Shown: in pieces, positions 50,243 to 58,772 of the stretch | Position numbering within the stretch: the first letter of the stretch is position 1 | How the letters are laid out: every line of letters starts with the position of its first letter | DNA from: Janibacter cremeus | Lineage (GTDB): Bacteria > Actinomycetota > Actinomycetes > Actinomycetales > Dermatophilaceae | Assembly: GCF_029395675.1 (NCBI RefSeq) | Contig: NZ_CP115184.1 | Location: 3,038,001-3,102,000 of the forward strand | DNA length: 64,000 bases | Direction: 5' to 3' | Notes under the pieces: model-generated | What the model was told of the DNA's origin: nothing | The model's input: the letters and a program-made list of their open reading frames with translations, nothing else | Database searches by the model: none | Made by a program: the position numbers and the translations under genes

Positions 50243-51285
50243 GCCGGGCCCGGACCGCCCTCGTCGCGGGTGCTTCACGCGGGCTCGGCCTGCTCGTGGC
50301 CCGCGAACTCGCCCACCGCGGGCTGGATGTGGCCATCTGCGCGCGTGACGCCGCAGAGCTGGAGCAGGCCGTGACCCAGCTCGCGGGCGAAGGCGCCGCG
50401 GTGCGGTCGTACGTCTGTGACGTCACGGACCGCGCGGCGGTCACCGACCTCGTGGCCCGTCTCGAGCGCGAGCACGGGCCCCTCGACGTCGCCATCCACG
50501 TCGCGGGCATCATCCAGGTCGGGCCGTTGGCCGCGATGACGGCCGACAGGTTCGACGAGGCGATCGACATCATGCTGCGCGGACCGATCAACCTGGCTCT
50601 CGCCGTCCTGCCCGGGATGAGGGATCGTGGCTTCGGCCGGATCGGGACGGTCACCTCGATCGGTGGCGTGGTCAGTGTCCCGCACCTGCTGCCCTACAGC
50701 GCTGCCAAGTTCGGAGCCGTCGGCTTCTCGCAGGGACTGTCGGCGGAGCTGGCGGGCACCGGCGTGACGTCGACGACCATCGTCCCGGGACTGATGCGGA
50801 CCGGCTCCCACCTGCACGCCCAGTTCACCGGTGACGCCGGGGCCGAGTTCGCCTGGTTCGGCCCCGGGGCCTCGTTGCCGCTCGTCGCGATGGATGCCGA
50901 CAAGGCGGCCCGACGGATGGTGCAGGGCGTCCTTGCGGGTGATCCGATGGTCACCCTGACGCCGATGGCACACATCGGCAGGCGGGTCGCGGGCCTGGCC
51001 CCGGCAACCACCACGCGCCTGATGGGCCTGGTCAACCGGGCGCTGCCCTCCGGGGCCGATGTCGACATCCATGAGGGGATGCACGCCCGGACCGGCCTGC
51101 GCACCGTGCCCCGGCGGGTCGTCGACACCCTGACGGTGATGGGTGATCGCGTCGCCCGCCGTACGAATGAGACCAAGCCCTCGCCATTCGTCGCGACGAG
51201 GACGGACACCCACGGACCGGGCGCTGCCCCCGACGCGTCCGATACCGGCGACGATCCACAGCACACGGACGGGATGAGCCCATGA
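50239..51285 (+). CDS. SDR family oxidoreductase
   Basis: A 348-aa short-chain dehydrogenase. The N-terminal GASRGLG, CDVTD, the catalytic Ser (TVTSIGG) and YSAAKFG are all present. About 90 extra residues follow the usual fold (HIGRRVAGLAPATTTRLMGLVN onward), ending in a disordered, acidic tail. Overlap with the next gene (ATGA at 51282) suggests joint function. Substrate unknown. Confidence 0.85.
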   Translation: MSRARTALVAGASRGLGLLVARELAHRGLDVAICARDAAELEQAVTQLAGEGAAVRSYVCDVTDRAAVTDLVARLEREHGPLDVAIHVAGIIQVGPLAAMTADRFDEAIDIMLRGPINLALAVLPGMRDRGFGRIGTVTSIGGVVSVPHLLPYSAAKFGAVGFSQGLSAELAGTGVTSTTIVPGLMRTGSHLHAQFTGDAGAEFAWFGPGASLPLVAMDADKAARRMVQGVLAGDPMVTLTPMAHIGRRVAGLAPATTTRLMGLVNRALPSGADVDIHEGMHARTGLRTVPRRVVDTLTVMGDRVARRTNETKPSPFVATRTDTHGPGAAPDASDTGDDPQHTDGMSP

Positions 51286-51680
51286 CTCGCTTCGAGTTCG
51301 CCTTCAGCCGTGCCTACCGCGCTGCCGGCCTGCCGTTCGGCGTGAACCCGAGGACGGCCTGGGCTGCGATCGACGGCGACCGGCTGTCAGTGCACTTCGG
51401 CCCGTGGCGCCTGCGAACCTCCTTGGACAACATCGCCAATGCCACCATCACCGGTGGCTTCGCCTTCATCAAGACGGCCGGTCCGGCGCACCTGTCCTTG
51501 GCGGACCGTGGCGTCACGTTCGCGACGAACGGGGAGCGTGCTGTGTGCCTGGAGTTCCACAGGCCCGTAACGGCGATCGACCCGATGGGCCTGATCACGC
51601 ACCCCAACGCCACGCTCACCCCCTCCGATCCGGAGAGCTTCCTGGCCGCGCTGGGAGGGGATCTGCCCGAGGCGAGCTGA
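51282..51680 (+). CDS. conserved hypothetical protein
   Basis: A 132-aa protein with alternating beta strands (DGDRLSVHFGPWRLRTSLDN; VTFATNGERAVCLEFHR), suggesting a small PH-like or beta-barrel fold, and no signal or membrane segment. I do not recognise its family with confidence. It is coupled to the SDR by a 4-nt overlap, and its last ~65 nt overlap the convergent LLM gene. Confidence 0.65.
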   Translation: MTRFEFAFSRAYRAAGLPFGVNPRTAWAAIDGDRLSVHFGPWRLRTSLDNIANATITGGFAFIKTAGPAHLSLADRGVTFATNGERAVCLEFHRPVTAIDPMGLITHPNATLTPSDPESFLAALGGDLPEAS

Positions 51681-52647
51681 CCGGGGCCATGGTCGCGAGT
51701 GCGGCGTCGCTTCGGTCCTGGGCCTCACGGTCGTGCGTGGACACCCAGGCCAGGAGCTCGTCGGCACCGGTCCGACGGATCAGTGCGCCGAGCTCGTCGA
51801 GGACCTCCTCTGCCGTGCCGTGGACGGCGCGGGCCAGGTGCTCGTCGACCGCGGCCTGCTGCCGGCCGGTGAGCGCCATCGCCGGCTGTGACCTCAGGGG
51901 TGGGAAGGCGCCGGTCGTGCGGGACTCCACCATGGCCCAGGCCTCCGGCAGCGCGAGCTCCCGGGCCCGCGCCGACGAGTCGGCGATCATCACGTCGGCG
52001 CTGACGAGGACGTACGGCTCCGGACAGGCAGGGCTCGGGACGAACCGATCGCGGTAGTCCCACAGCGGCGCGGCGTCGGCCCACACCACGGGCCCGCCCA
52101 CGACCACGGGCAGGCCCCGCTCCGCCGCGACAGCCAGACCGGAGCCGGTGGCGAGGACGAAGACCGGAGGCGACGGCACCCCCTTCGGCATCGCGGTGAC
52201 CGGGCCGGCGTCGTCGAGGAAGTCCACGAGGGCGGACAGGTCCTCGGCGAACTGCTCCGGCGGGTACGCGTGCACACCGAGGGCGTCGCGGACCGGCGCG
52301 GTGAATCCGAGCGACCGCCCGACCCCGAGGTCGACCCGACCCGGGTACAGGGCTGCGAGCATCCGGGCCTGCTCGGCGACGACGAGCGGTCGGTGGTTGG
52401 GCAGCATCACGCCGCCCGAGCCGACCCGGATGCGCTGCGTGCTGGCCGCGATCGCGGCCATCAGCAGCGGTGGGCTGCCGCTCGCGATACCCGGGACGGC
52501 GTGGTGCTCTGCCACCCAGAACCGGTGGAAGCCCAGCCCCTCCGCGCGCGCCGCGCGCTCGACCGTGGCCCGCAGGGCCGTACCACCCGGCTCGCCGGCC
52601 CGGGTCCGCGATCGGTCCAGCAGGGACACGGGGACGGACAGGGTCAT
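51616..52647 (-). CDS. LLM class flavin-dependent oxidoreductase
   Basis: A 343-aa luciferase-like monooxygenase of the MsnO8-type group: FHRFWVAEHHAVPGIASGSP, GSGGVMLPNHRPLVVAEQ, LYPGRVDLGVGRS and the long C-terminal helices. It uses F420 or FMNH2; the sequence does not decide which. Its C-terminal tail (SSPRADPLPARPGSSPDRRG) is low-complexity and overlaps the convergent gene, so the stop may have moved. The ATG overlaps the stop of the upstream phosphatase gene. Confidence 0.85.
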   Translation of the reverse strand: MTLSVPVSLLDRSRTRAGEPGGTALRATVERAARAEGLGFHRFWVAEHHAVPGIASGSPPLLMAAIAASTQRIRVGSGGVMLPNHRPLVVAEQARMLAALYPGRVDLGVGRSLGFTAPVRDALGVHAYPPEQFAEDLSALVDFLDDAGPVTAMPKGVPSPPVFVLATGSGLAVAAERGLPVVVGGPVVWADAAPLWDYRDRFVPSPACPEPYVLVSADVMIADSSARARELALPEAWAMVESRTTGAFPPLRSQPAMALTGRQQAAVDEHLARAVHGTAEEVLDELGALIRRTGADELLAWVSTHDREAQDRSDAALATMAPVSSPRADPLPARPGSSPDRRG

Positions 52648-53450
52648 CTCCCCGCGAGCTCCCCGACCATCGGCACCACGTCGGCGATCGAGTCGACCAC
52701 CCACGTCGGGCGGAAGGGGTGCCGGGTCACCTCTTCGTGCCGCGTGACCCCGGAGAGCACCAGCGTCGAGCGCATGCCCGCCTCGATGCCCGCCACGATG
52801 TCGGTGTCCATCCGGTCCCCGACCATCACCGTGGTCTCGGAGTGCGCCTCGATGGCGTTGAGCGCCGAGCGCATCATCAGCGGGTTCGGCTTGCCGATGT
52901 AGTACGGCTGCACGCCCGTGGCGGCGGTGATCAGCGCCGCCACGGACCCGGTCGCGGGCATCGGCCCGTCCGGCGACGGCCCGGTCGTGTCCGGGTTGGT
53001 CGCGATGAACCGGGCACCGCCCAGCACGAGACGGATCGCCTGCGTGATCGAGGTGAAGGAGTAGGTGCGGGTCTCGCCGAGGACGACGAAGTCGGGATCG
53101 CGGTCGCTCATGACGAACCCCGCCTCGTGCAGCGCACCGGTGAGACCGAACTCGCCGATGACGAAGGCGGTGCCGCTGCCCCCTTCGCCCGTGGCCTGCT
53201 GGGAGAGGAACTGGGCGGTGGCCAGGGCCGAGGTCCAGATCCGCTCCTCGGGCACGGCGAGACCCGAGGTGAGGAGGCGGGCCCGCAGGTCCCGACGCGA
53301 GTAGATCGAGTTGTTGGTCAGCACGAGGTAGGGGCGGTCGAGCCGCTCCAGCTCGCTGAGGAACTGCGACGCACCCTCGATGGCCTGCTGCTCCCTCACG
53401 AGCACGCCGTCCATGTCGGTGAGCCAGCTGTCGACGGGCTGGTCGGTCAT
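52644..53450 (-). CDS. HAD-IIA family phosphatase (NagD-like)
   Basis: A 268-aa HAD hydrolase. The nucleophile motif is WLTDMDGVLV (Asp14 and Asp16), motif II is YLVLTNNSIYS, the C2 cap domain lies at ~70-190, and the closing motif is VMVGDRMDTDIVAG. NagD-type enzymes dephosphorylate nucleotides or sugar phosphates. ATG 53450 is 6 nt after a TAGCCT -10 box. It is coupled to the LLM gene. Confidence 0.9.
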   Translation of the reverse strand: MTDQPVDSWLTDMDGVLVREQQAIEGASQFLSELERLDRPYLVLTNNSIYSRRDLRARLLTSGLAVPEERIWTSALATAQFLSQQATGEGGSGTAFVIGEFGLTGALHEAGFVMSDRDPDFVVLGETRTYSFTSITQAIRLVLGGARFIATNPDTTGPSPDGPMPATGSVAALITAATGVQPYYIGKPNPLMMRSALNAIEAHSETTVMVGDRMDTDIVAGIEAGMRSTLVLSGVTRHEEVTRHPFRPTWVVDSIADVVPMVGELAGR

Positions 53451-53456
53451 GACCAC

Positions 53457-53462
53457 AGGCTA
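53457..53462 (-). promoter_or_regulatory. -10 box of a probable leaderless HAD-gene transcript
   Basis: Minus-strand TAGCCT, 6 nt before ATG 53450. Confidence 0.4.
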
Positions 53463-53498
53463 GAGGTCGGCGTCGGCTTCGTGCGCGGGGCTTCCGGA

Positions 53499-53792
53499 TC
53501 ACGGCCGGCGGCGCCGTGGGGCGCCGCGTTCCCACCAGTCGATCGGTGCGTCGCCGTCATCGATCCAGGAGGCCGTGAACTCGACATCGCCCCCAAGGTT
53601 GCAGAACTTCCACAGTTCCTTCGCGGACCGGCTGTACTGGAAGATCACCTCGTCGACCTCGAACGCATCGAGCTCGCCTGCGCGAAACCGGTCCACCGCA
53701 TCACCGACATACCGAACCAGCTCGGCCAGATTCGTCTCGTGGTAGCGCGCAACCGCCTCGCGCGCAGCACGCCGCTCCGCCTTGCCCGACAT
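53499..53792 (-). CDS. small hypothetical protein
   Basis: A 97-aa protein: a basic start (SGKAERRAAREAVARYHE), an amphipathic helical middle (LAELVRYVGDAVDRFRAGEL, then FEVDEVIFQYSRSAKELWKF) and WWERGAPRRRRP at the end. I recognise it only as a type of small protein often found near pRiA4b ORF-3-like genes. It overlaps the upstream gene by one base (TGATG). Confidence 0.6.
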   Translation of the reverse strand: MSGKAERRAAREAVARYHETNLAELVRYVGDAVDRFRAGELDAFEVDEVIFQYSRSAKELWKFCNLGGDVEFTASWIDDGDAPIDWWERGAPRRRRP

Positions 53793-55249
53793 CAGGGTCT
53801 CCTCGTCACGGCTCGAGCGGTGGCTGCGACGGCAGCATCGACACCGGTCATCAGGCGACTGGTCCGCGCTGACCCGGCGAGGAGCTCCAAGACGAAGAGC
53901 GTCGGGCTGGTAGCCGGAGGCAGCCAGTACACGGGGTGATCCGTGCGCCACCCGAGACGGGCGAGCAGGTCGCTGATCCTGCTTGACCAGTTCTCGGCGG
54001 GCGTGCCGCTGCCCACCACGGCCAGAGCGAGCCAGCCGGCGTCGTGGTCGATGTCCTTCGTCCCGAGCGGCAACCGCGACACGATGTGCCGCCACAGGGC
54101 GCGGTCATCATTGAGTACGCGCGCCCCCTTGACGGTCGGGGTCAACCGTCCCTTGCGCACGGTGACGAGGCCGAGGGCACGAGCGGTCTCGCGCACCTCC
54201 TGGACGGGCCAGGTGAGGTCCTCCCGGTTCGTCTTCCCGATGAACCACGCGGAGACACCGCTTCGTTCGGCGAATGTCTTGACGATCGCCGGCGGGAGGT
54301 ATCCCGCCTGGGTGAGCTTCACCCCTGCGCCGATGGTCTCGAGGAAGACCCGGTAGGTCTCGGTGAGGCGAGCAGCGTCTTCATCGCTGATCTCGGGCGG
54401 CTCGTGCGAGATGGGGTGAGCGAGGACGTCCCGCAGGCTCCGGTCGCCCCGACGGTAGAGCCGGTCGACCATGGCACCGAGCTCTTCGGTCACCGCCGCG
54501 GGCTCGGCACTGACGATCGCCAGCGCGTCATTGGCCTCGTCGATGTCGAACTCGTCCGGGTGCCATCCCGGCGGCAGCCAACTGTGGCCGTGCTCGGAGT
54601 TCTCGAATCCCTGCGGCAGGAGCGCGTCGTCATGACCACTGCGGACCCACTGCGCGAGCTCGTCGTGGCCACCGATGCCGCCGCAGTCCTCAGGTGGGCA
54701 AGCCAGCCGGCCGCCCGTGCACCGTGGTTGCGAAGGGGGCGTGTCGAGCACCTCCTCGACCGTGAGCACGTGGTCCCAGTCGTCCCCGAAGTCGTACTCG
54801 TACCCGAGTCGATCACCCGTGCCCGCCACGAGCTGGTCCAGACGCACGTCGTCCTCCCGCACGCCGTCCTCGCCCTCGTCGAGGTCGATGCTGGTGACGA
54901 AGAAGGGTGATTGGCGATCGACACCCGTGCGGAACCGGTGCAGGTGGCTGTCGCTCCACCCCATGGCTGCTTGGATCACCTCGTGCAGGCGCGGCAGCGT
55001 CAGATCGCCGGGTAGCTCCAGGCGCCGCCACACCGGCGGCTTGGTGCCGCGCAGGTCGAGACGAACGCGGAAGCCTCGGGTGATGTCCGGAGCTGCGCGC
55101 ACCTCCGGTTGGGGCTCCTCCAGCAGGTCCATCATCGGGGAGCGGCCGGCGTTGAGCAGATCCGTGAGCAGATCACGGCGATCGGCGGGTGACGATGTGC
55201 CCGCCAGCAGCTGGTCCACCAACTTCTTCGCGTCGTCCTCGGCCGTCAT
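53792..55249 (-). CDS. plasmid pRiA4b ORF-3-like family protein
   Basis: A 485-aa protein. Residues 55-190 hold the pRiA4b ORF-3 core: VRLDLRGTKPPVWRRLELPG, LHEVIQAAMGWSDSHLHRF, YEYDFGDDWDHVL, then CTGGRLACPPEDCGG with three Cys. A helical C-terminal half of ~290 residues follows, ending in a low-conservation tail. The family is widespread on plasmids and genomic islands and has no known function. ATG 55249 is chosen over an upstream TTG. It is coupled to the 97-aa gene downstream. Confidence 0.82.
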   Translation of the reverse strand: MTAEDDAKKLVDQLLAGTSSPADRRDLLTDLLNAGRSPMMDLLEEPQPEVRAAPDITRGFRVRLDLRGTKPPVWRRLELPGDLTLPRLHEVIQAAMGWSDSHLHRFRTGVDRQSPFFVTSIDLDEGEDGVREDDVRLDQLVAGTGDRLGYEYDFGDDWDHVLTVEEVLDTPPSQPRCTGGRLACPPEDCGGIGGHDELAQWVRSGHDDALLPQGFENSEHGHSWLPPGWHPDEFDIDEANDALAIVSAEPAAVTEELGAMVDRLYRRGDRSLRDVLAHPISHEPPEISDEDAARLTETYRVFLETIGAGVKLTQAGYLPPAIVKTFAERSGVSAWFIGKTNREDLTWPVQEVRETARALGLVTVRKGRLTPTVKGARVLNDDRALWRHIVSRLPLGTKDIDHDAGWLALAVVGSGTPAENWSSRISDLLARLGWRTDHPVYWLPPATSPTLFVLELLAGSARTSRLMTGVDAAVAATARAVTRRP

Positions 55250-55257
55250 CTGACCAG

Positions 55258-55905
55258 TCAATCACTCGATGGACGGCGGCCAGAAGCACCGTGGTCACTG
55301 CTTTTGGCCCGCAAGCGCTCAGGTCGAGCAGGTAGGTGCTCGACGTCGACCGTGAGCGGCTGCCACTCGATCCCGGGGATCGACCGGATCGGCGCGTACG
55401 GGTCGGCTGCGTGGTTCCAGGCGACCTTGAGGTCGTCCTCGATCAGGGCACCGTCAGCAGGGTGCGCCCGGGTCGCCAGCTCACGGAGCCGTTCGACGTG
55501 GGTGAGCGTGACCGTGGTGGACCACGAGAGGGCACCCGAGGTGCCGGAATCGTCCACCACCTCGGACGTGATCTCCTTGATCCGGAAGGCGCCGGTCTCG
55601 ATCAGGTCGTGCTGGCCGTCGGTGGCCCAGATCATCCCGGCGATCAGGTCGACGGAGCTGCCAGGCGTTTCCTCGTAGGCCGTGCCGATGTCTTCCTCGT
55701 CGGGGACAGGGCCGAGGTCGATGGAGACGGCGTTGCGCTCCGCGTCCTGTGCCGCTCGGTCGAGGGTGGCTGCGTCGATGATGGTGACCTCGGCGGTGAC
55801 CGTGCGCACCCACGTCTCGCGGTTTCGCCCGCGGTGGGGACGTCGGCGTGGCGCCCGTGGCTCGGGTGCCGCCATGTCGAACAGGCCCGGCTCGTCGTTC
55901 TCCAT
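55258..55905 (-). CDS. hypothetical protein
   Basis: A 215-aa acidic protein with a basic N-terminal patch (PRAPRRRPHRGRNRETW) and a strand-rich body (VTAEVTIIDAATLDRAAQDA; SVDLIAGMIWATDGQHDL; GALSWSTTVTLTHVERL). There is no signal peptide or recognisable domain. ATG 55905 lies 7 nt after TAAGGT. Same strand as, and 8 nt from, the pRiA4b-like gene, so probably one transcript. Confidence 0.6.
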   Translation of the reverse strand: MENDEPGLFDMAAPEPRAPRRRPHRGRNRETWVRTVTAEVTIIDAATLDRAAQDAERNAVSIDLGPVPDEEDIGTAYEETPGSSVDLIAGMIWATDGQHDLIETGAFRIKEITSEVVDDSGTSGALSWSTTVTLTHVERLRELATRAHPADGALIEDDLKVAWNHAADPYAPIRSIPGIEWQPLTVDVEHLPARPERLRAKSSDHGASGRRPSSD

Positions 55906-55912
55906 GGGGCCG

Positions 55913-55918
55913 ACCTTA
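55913..55918 (-). promoter_or_regulatory. -10 box of a probable leaderless transcript
   Basis: Minus-strand TAAGGT, 7 nt before ATG 55905; it heads the three-gene pRiA4b-like operon. Confidence 0.4.
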
Positions 55919-55948
55919 TGTGGTCGGGCAGGACGGTCGGCCCCCCTC

Positions 55949-57064
55949 TCAGTCCGTCGTCGGCAGCTCGAGGATCAGGTCGTCCCTCGGCCCCGGATCA
56001 CCCCGCCCGTCGGTGTTGTTCGTCAGCACCCACAGCGCCCCCTCGGGCGTGGTCACGACGTCCCGCAGCCGGCCGTACTCACCGACGAAGCGCTCCGTGG
56101 ACGAGTCCAGGTCATCGAGCGGGACCTGCCGCAGGCGCTCGCCGCGCAGGTTCGCGATGTGGATCGACCCATCGGCGACCGCGATCCCGCTCGGGCTGGC
56201 CTCGGCGGGCTCCCACTGCTGGACCGGGTCGACGTACTCCTCGCCCTCGCCGATGCCCTCGACCTCGGGCCAGCCGTAGTTGGCGCCGGCCTCGATGACG
56301 TTGAGCTCGTCCCAGGTGTTCTGCCCGAACTCGCTCGCGTACATCGTCCCCTCCTCGTCCCAGGCGATGCCCTGCGGGTTGCGGTGCCCGTAGCTGTGGA
56401 CGAGCGACCCGTCGAAGGGGTTGTCGTCCGGCACGCTCCCGTCCGGCGTCATCCGCAGGATCTTCCCGCCCAGCGAGTCGAGGTCCTGGGCGTTCTCCCC
56501 GTCGCCGGCGTCGCCCGTGGTCGCGTAGAGCATCCCGTCGGGGCCGAAGGCGACCCGACCACCGTTGTGGACGGCTGCCGCCGGGATCCCGTCGAGGACC
56601 ACCTCCGGCTCGCCGAGGCCGAGCGAACCCGCCTCGCCGGTCAGGTCGTGACGCAGGATCCGGTTGTCCGAGTCCGTCGTCAGGTACGCGTAGAGGATGC
56701 CGTCGCGGACTGCGACACCCAGCAGGCCCCCTTCGCCCCGGGCCTGTGCCGAGCGGACCGTCCCGACGACCCGGGAGGCGCCGGAGTCGTCGAGCTCGAG
56801 GACGTCGCCGGAGTCGCGCTCGCTCACCAATGCCGTCCCGTCGTGGAAGGCGACCGACCACGGCACGTCGAGCCCCTCCGCGACGGTCGTCGTCTCCGCA
56901 CCGCCCCCCGTGGCGGCCGTGGGCGGAGAGGTCGTGGACGAGGAGCTCGCGGACGAGGAGCTCGTGGAGGAGGACGAAGGGGGTGCCCCACCGGACGTGC
57001 AGCCGGCCAGCAGGGCCGTGGTCAGGGCACCGACGGCCATGGCGGCACGTCCACGACGGGTCAT
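55949..57064 (-). CDS. PQQ-dependent sugar dehydrogenase-like lipoprotein
   Basis: A 371-aa secreted lipoprotein: signal with lipobox LLAGC (Cys22), a Ser/Thr-rich linker (25-55), then the six-bladed glucose/sorbosone dehydrogenase propeller (VAEGLDVPWSVAF; RGEGGLLGVAV; VHNGGRVAFGPDGMLY; DGENAQDLDSLGGKILR; YGHRNPQGIAWD; EFGQNTWDELN; GANYGWPEVEG). Members (Asd/Ylii-like) oxidise aldose sugars with PQQ, although many actinobacterial ones lack proven cofactor use. Monocistronic. Confidence 0.88.
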   Translation of the reverse strand: MTRRGRAAMAVGALTTALLAGCTSGGAPPSSSSTSSSSASSSSTTSPPTAATGGGAETTTVAEGLDVPWSVAFHDGTALVSERDSGDVLELDDSGASRVVGTVRSAQARGEGGLLGVAVRDGILYAYLTTDSDNRILRHDLTGEAGSLGLGEPEVVLDGIPAAAVHNGGRVAFGPDGMLYATTGDAGDGENAQDLDSLGGKILRMTPDGSVPDDNPFDGSLVHSYGHRNPQGIAWDEEGTMYASEFGQNTWDELNVIEAGANYGWPEVEGIGEGEEYVDPVQQWEPAEASPSGIAVADGSIHIANLRGERLRQVPLDDLDSSTERFVGEYGRLRDVVTTPEGALWVLTNNTDGRGDPGPRDDLILELPTTD

Positions 57065-57112
57065 GCCCCTACGGTGTCATCCTTCGGGGCCGAGCGGAAC
57101 GGCCTCGGCAGG

Positions 57113-58357
57113 TCAGCGCGCCTGCCCCACCGACGCCGCGAGCCGGCGCACGGGAGCGAAGGTCAGCGCGAGAGTGAGTGCGGCCGTGATCGCCAGCAAC
57201 CACAGGCCGATTGCGTAGGAGTCGGTCCGGCCGTAGACGTAGCCCATGATCAGCGGCGGGACGAACCCACCGAGACCGCCGGCGGCACCGACAAGGCCGG
57301 TGACACCACCGACGTGCGACGGCTCGGTCACCTGGGCGATGAGCGCGAAGACGGCACCGCTGCCCGCGCCGAGGGCGGCTGCCATCGCGAGGAACGCCAC
57401 CGTCCCGCCGGCGTTGAGGGGCGGGTTGCCGGCGGCGATGGCGGCGCAGACGGCGGTGACCGCGTAGACGACGCCGAGGACGGGGATCGCCCCTACCTTG
57501 TCCGCCATGGCGCCACCGACCGGGCGCATCAGGACCGCGAGGACGACGAAGCCGGCCATCCGCAAGGATGCGTCAGCGGCGTCGAGGCCGTGCGCGGTGA
57601 TGAGGTACGCGGGCAGGTACACCGAGAAGGCGACGTACCCACCGAAGGCGACGGAGTAGAGGATCCCGGCCTGCCAGGTCACCGGCAGGGCGATGTTGGC
57701 CCGCAGGCGCTGCATCATCGTGGTCGTCGGGGCCGTCCGCCCGGGGGAGTCGCGCATGATCAGCCACGCGGCGACGGCGTAGACGGCCAGCAGGACGGCC
57801 GTGACGACGAAGGGGAGGGCCTCCCCCATCTCGAACAGGGTGACCGTCGTGAGGGCGCTGATCGCGGTACCGCCCATGCCCCCGCCGAAGATGCCGATGG
57901 CCAGACCGCGCTTGGCCGGCGGGAACCACGCGTTGACGAAGGGCACCCCGATCGCGAAGACGGTGCCACCCAGACCCAGGAAGAAGCCGGCGATGAGCAG
58001 CAGGGCGTAGGAGTCGAGCGCGAAGAAGCCGATGAACAGGACCGGCAGGATCGTCAACGCCGACAGCGCGGGGAACATCAGCCGCCCGCCGAACCGGTCG
58101 GTGAGGGACCCGACGACGATGCGGCCGAGCGACCCGACGACGACCGGCACCGCGACGAGCATCGAGACGTCCAGCTCGCTCATCTCGCCGAGCCGACCGT
58201 TGTTGCGGAAGAGGGGGCCGAGCGGGCTGAGCAGGGCCCACGCCCAGAAGTTCACCGCGAAGCCGATCGTGGCCATCGCCAGCATCACCCACGGCGTCGA
58301 GGAACGGACCGCCGCCGTGGCCTGTGGAGTGCTCGTGCTCCTGTCACCTGTGGTCAT
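57113..58357 (-). CDS. narK: MFS transporter, nitrate/nitrite (NarK-like)
   Basis: A 414-aa, 12-helix protein with NarK-type signatures: ATIGFAVNFWAWALLSPLGP at helix 1, LTDRFGGRLMFPAL after helix 2, GVPFVNAWFPPAKRGLAIGIFGGGMGGTA (nitrate signature region) and VTGLVGAAGGLGGFVPP in the second half. It imports nitrate and/or exports nitrite across the membrane. No nitrate reductase is in the window. An FNR-like box 54 nt upstream of the start suggests induction under oxygen limitation by the Crp/Fnr protein encoded nearby. Confidence 0.85.
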   Translation of the reverse strand: MTTGDRSTSTPQATAAVRSSTPWVMLAMATIGFAVNFWAWALLSPLGPLFRNNGRLGEMSELDVSMLVAVPVVVGSLGRIVVGSLTDRFGGRLMFPALSALTILPVLFIGFFALDSYALLLIAGFFLGLGGTVFAIGVPFVNAWFPPAKRGLAIGIFGGGMGGTAISALTTVTLFEMGEALPFVVTAVLLAVYAVAAWLIMRDSPGRTAPTTTMMQRLRANIALPVTWQAGILYSVAFGGYVAFSVYLPAYLITAHGLDAADASLRMAGFVVLAVLMRPVGGAMADKVGAIPVLGVVYAVTAVCAAIAAGNPPLNAGGTVAFLAMAAALGAGSGAVFALIAQVTEPSHVGGVTGLVGAAGGLGGFVPPLIMGYVYGRTDSYAIGLWLLAITAALTLALTFAPVRRLAASVGQAR

Positions 58358-58410
58358 GAGCGAACTCTCGCGCACGCCACGACGCTCCGTCCAATCCGGG
58401 CGTGGCGGAC

Positions 58411-58424
58411 TTGATCCGGGTCAA
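58411..58424. promoter_or_regulatory. FNR/CRP-like box between narK and the HMA gene
   Basis: TTGAT-ccgg-GTCAA matches the FNR consensus TTGAT-n4-ATCAA at nine of ten fixed positions. It lies between the divergent narK and HMA/ATPase genes, and a Crp/Fnr gene is 2.3 kb away. Confidence 0.6.
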
Positions 58425-58500
58425 GGAAGGGCCACGGGAGAGTCCGTAACTTCATCAGTGCCAGCCCGTGAGGGGCCGGTCACCGAGGAAAGGACACACC

Positions 58501-58737
58501 GTGACCACCACCGCCAGGACCACGACCACCACCCTGAGGGCAGAGGGCTTCTCGTGCCCCTCCTGCGTGGCCAAGATCGAGAAGCAGGTCGGTCGGCTCG
58601 AGGGAGTCGAGTCGGTGAAGGTGCAGTTCGCCACCGCCCGCGTCGTGGTCGTCCACGACCCCTCGGTCGCGACCACCGACGACCTCGTCGCCGCCGTGGC
58701 CAGGGCGGGTTACACCGCCCGCCCCGCCGCCTTCTGA
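58501..58737 (+). CDS. heavy-metal-associated (HMA) domain protein
   Basis: A 78-aa stand-alone ferredoxin-like metallochaperone. The metal loop is GFSCPSC (Cys19, Cys22), followed by VAKIEKQVGRLEGVESVKVQF and VAAVARAGYTA. It likely delivers Cu(I) or a similar ion to the ATPase encoded 35 nt downstream, which has no HMA domain of its own. GTG 58501 follows GAGGAAAGG. Confidence 0.9.
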   Translation: MTTTARTTTTTLRAEGFSCPSCVAKIEKQVGRLEGVESVKVQFATARVVVVHDPSVATTDDLVAAVARAGYTARPAAF

Positions 58738-58772
58738 CACCACGACACCCGCACGGAGAGGAACGACGCACC

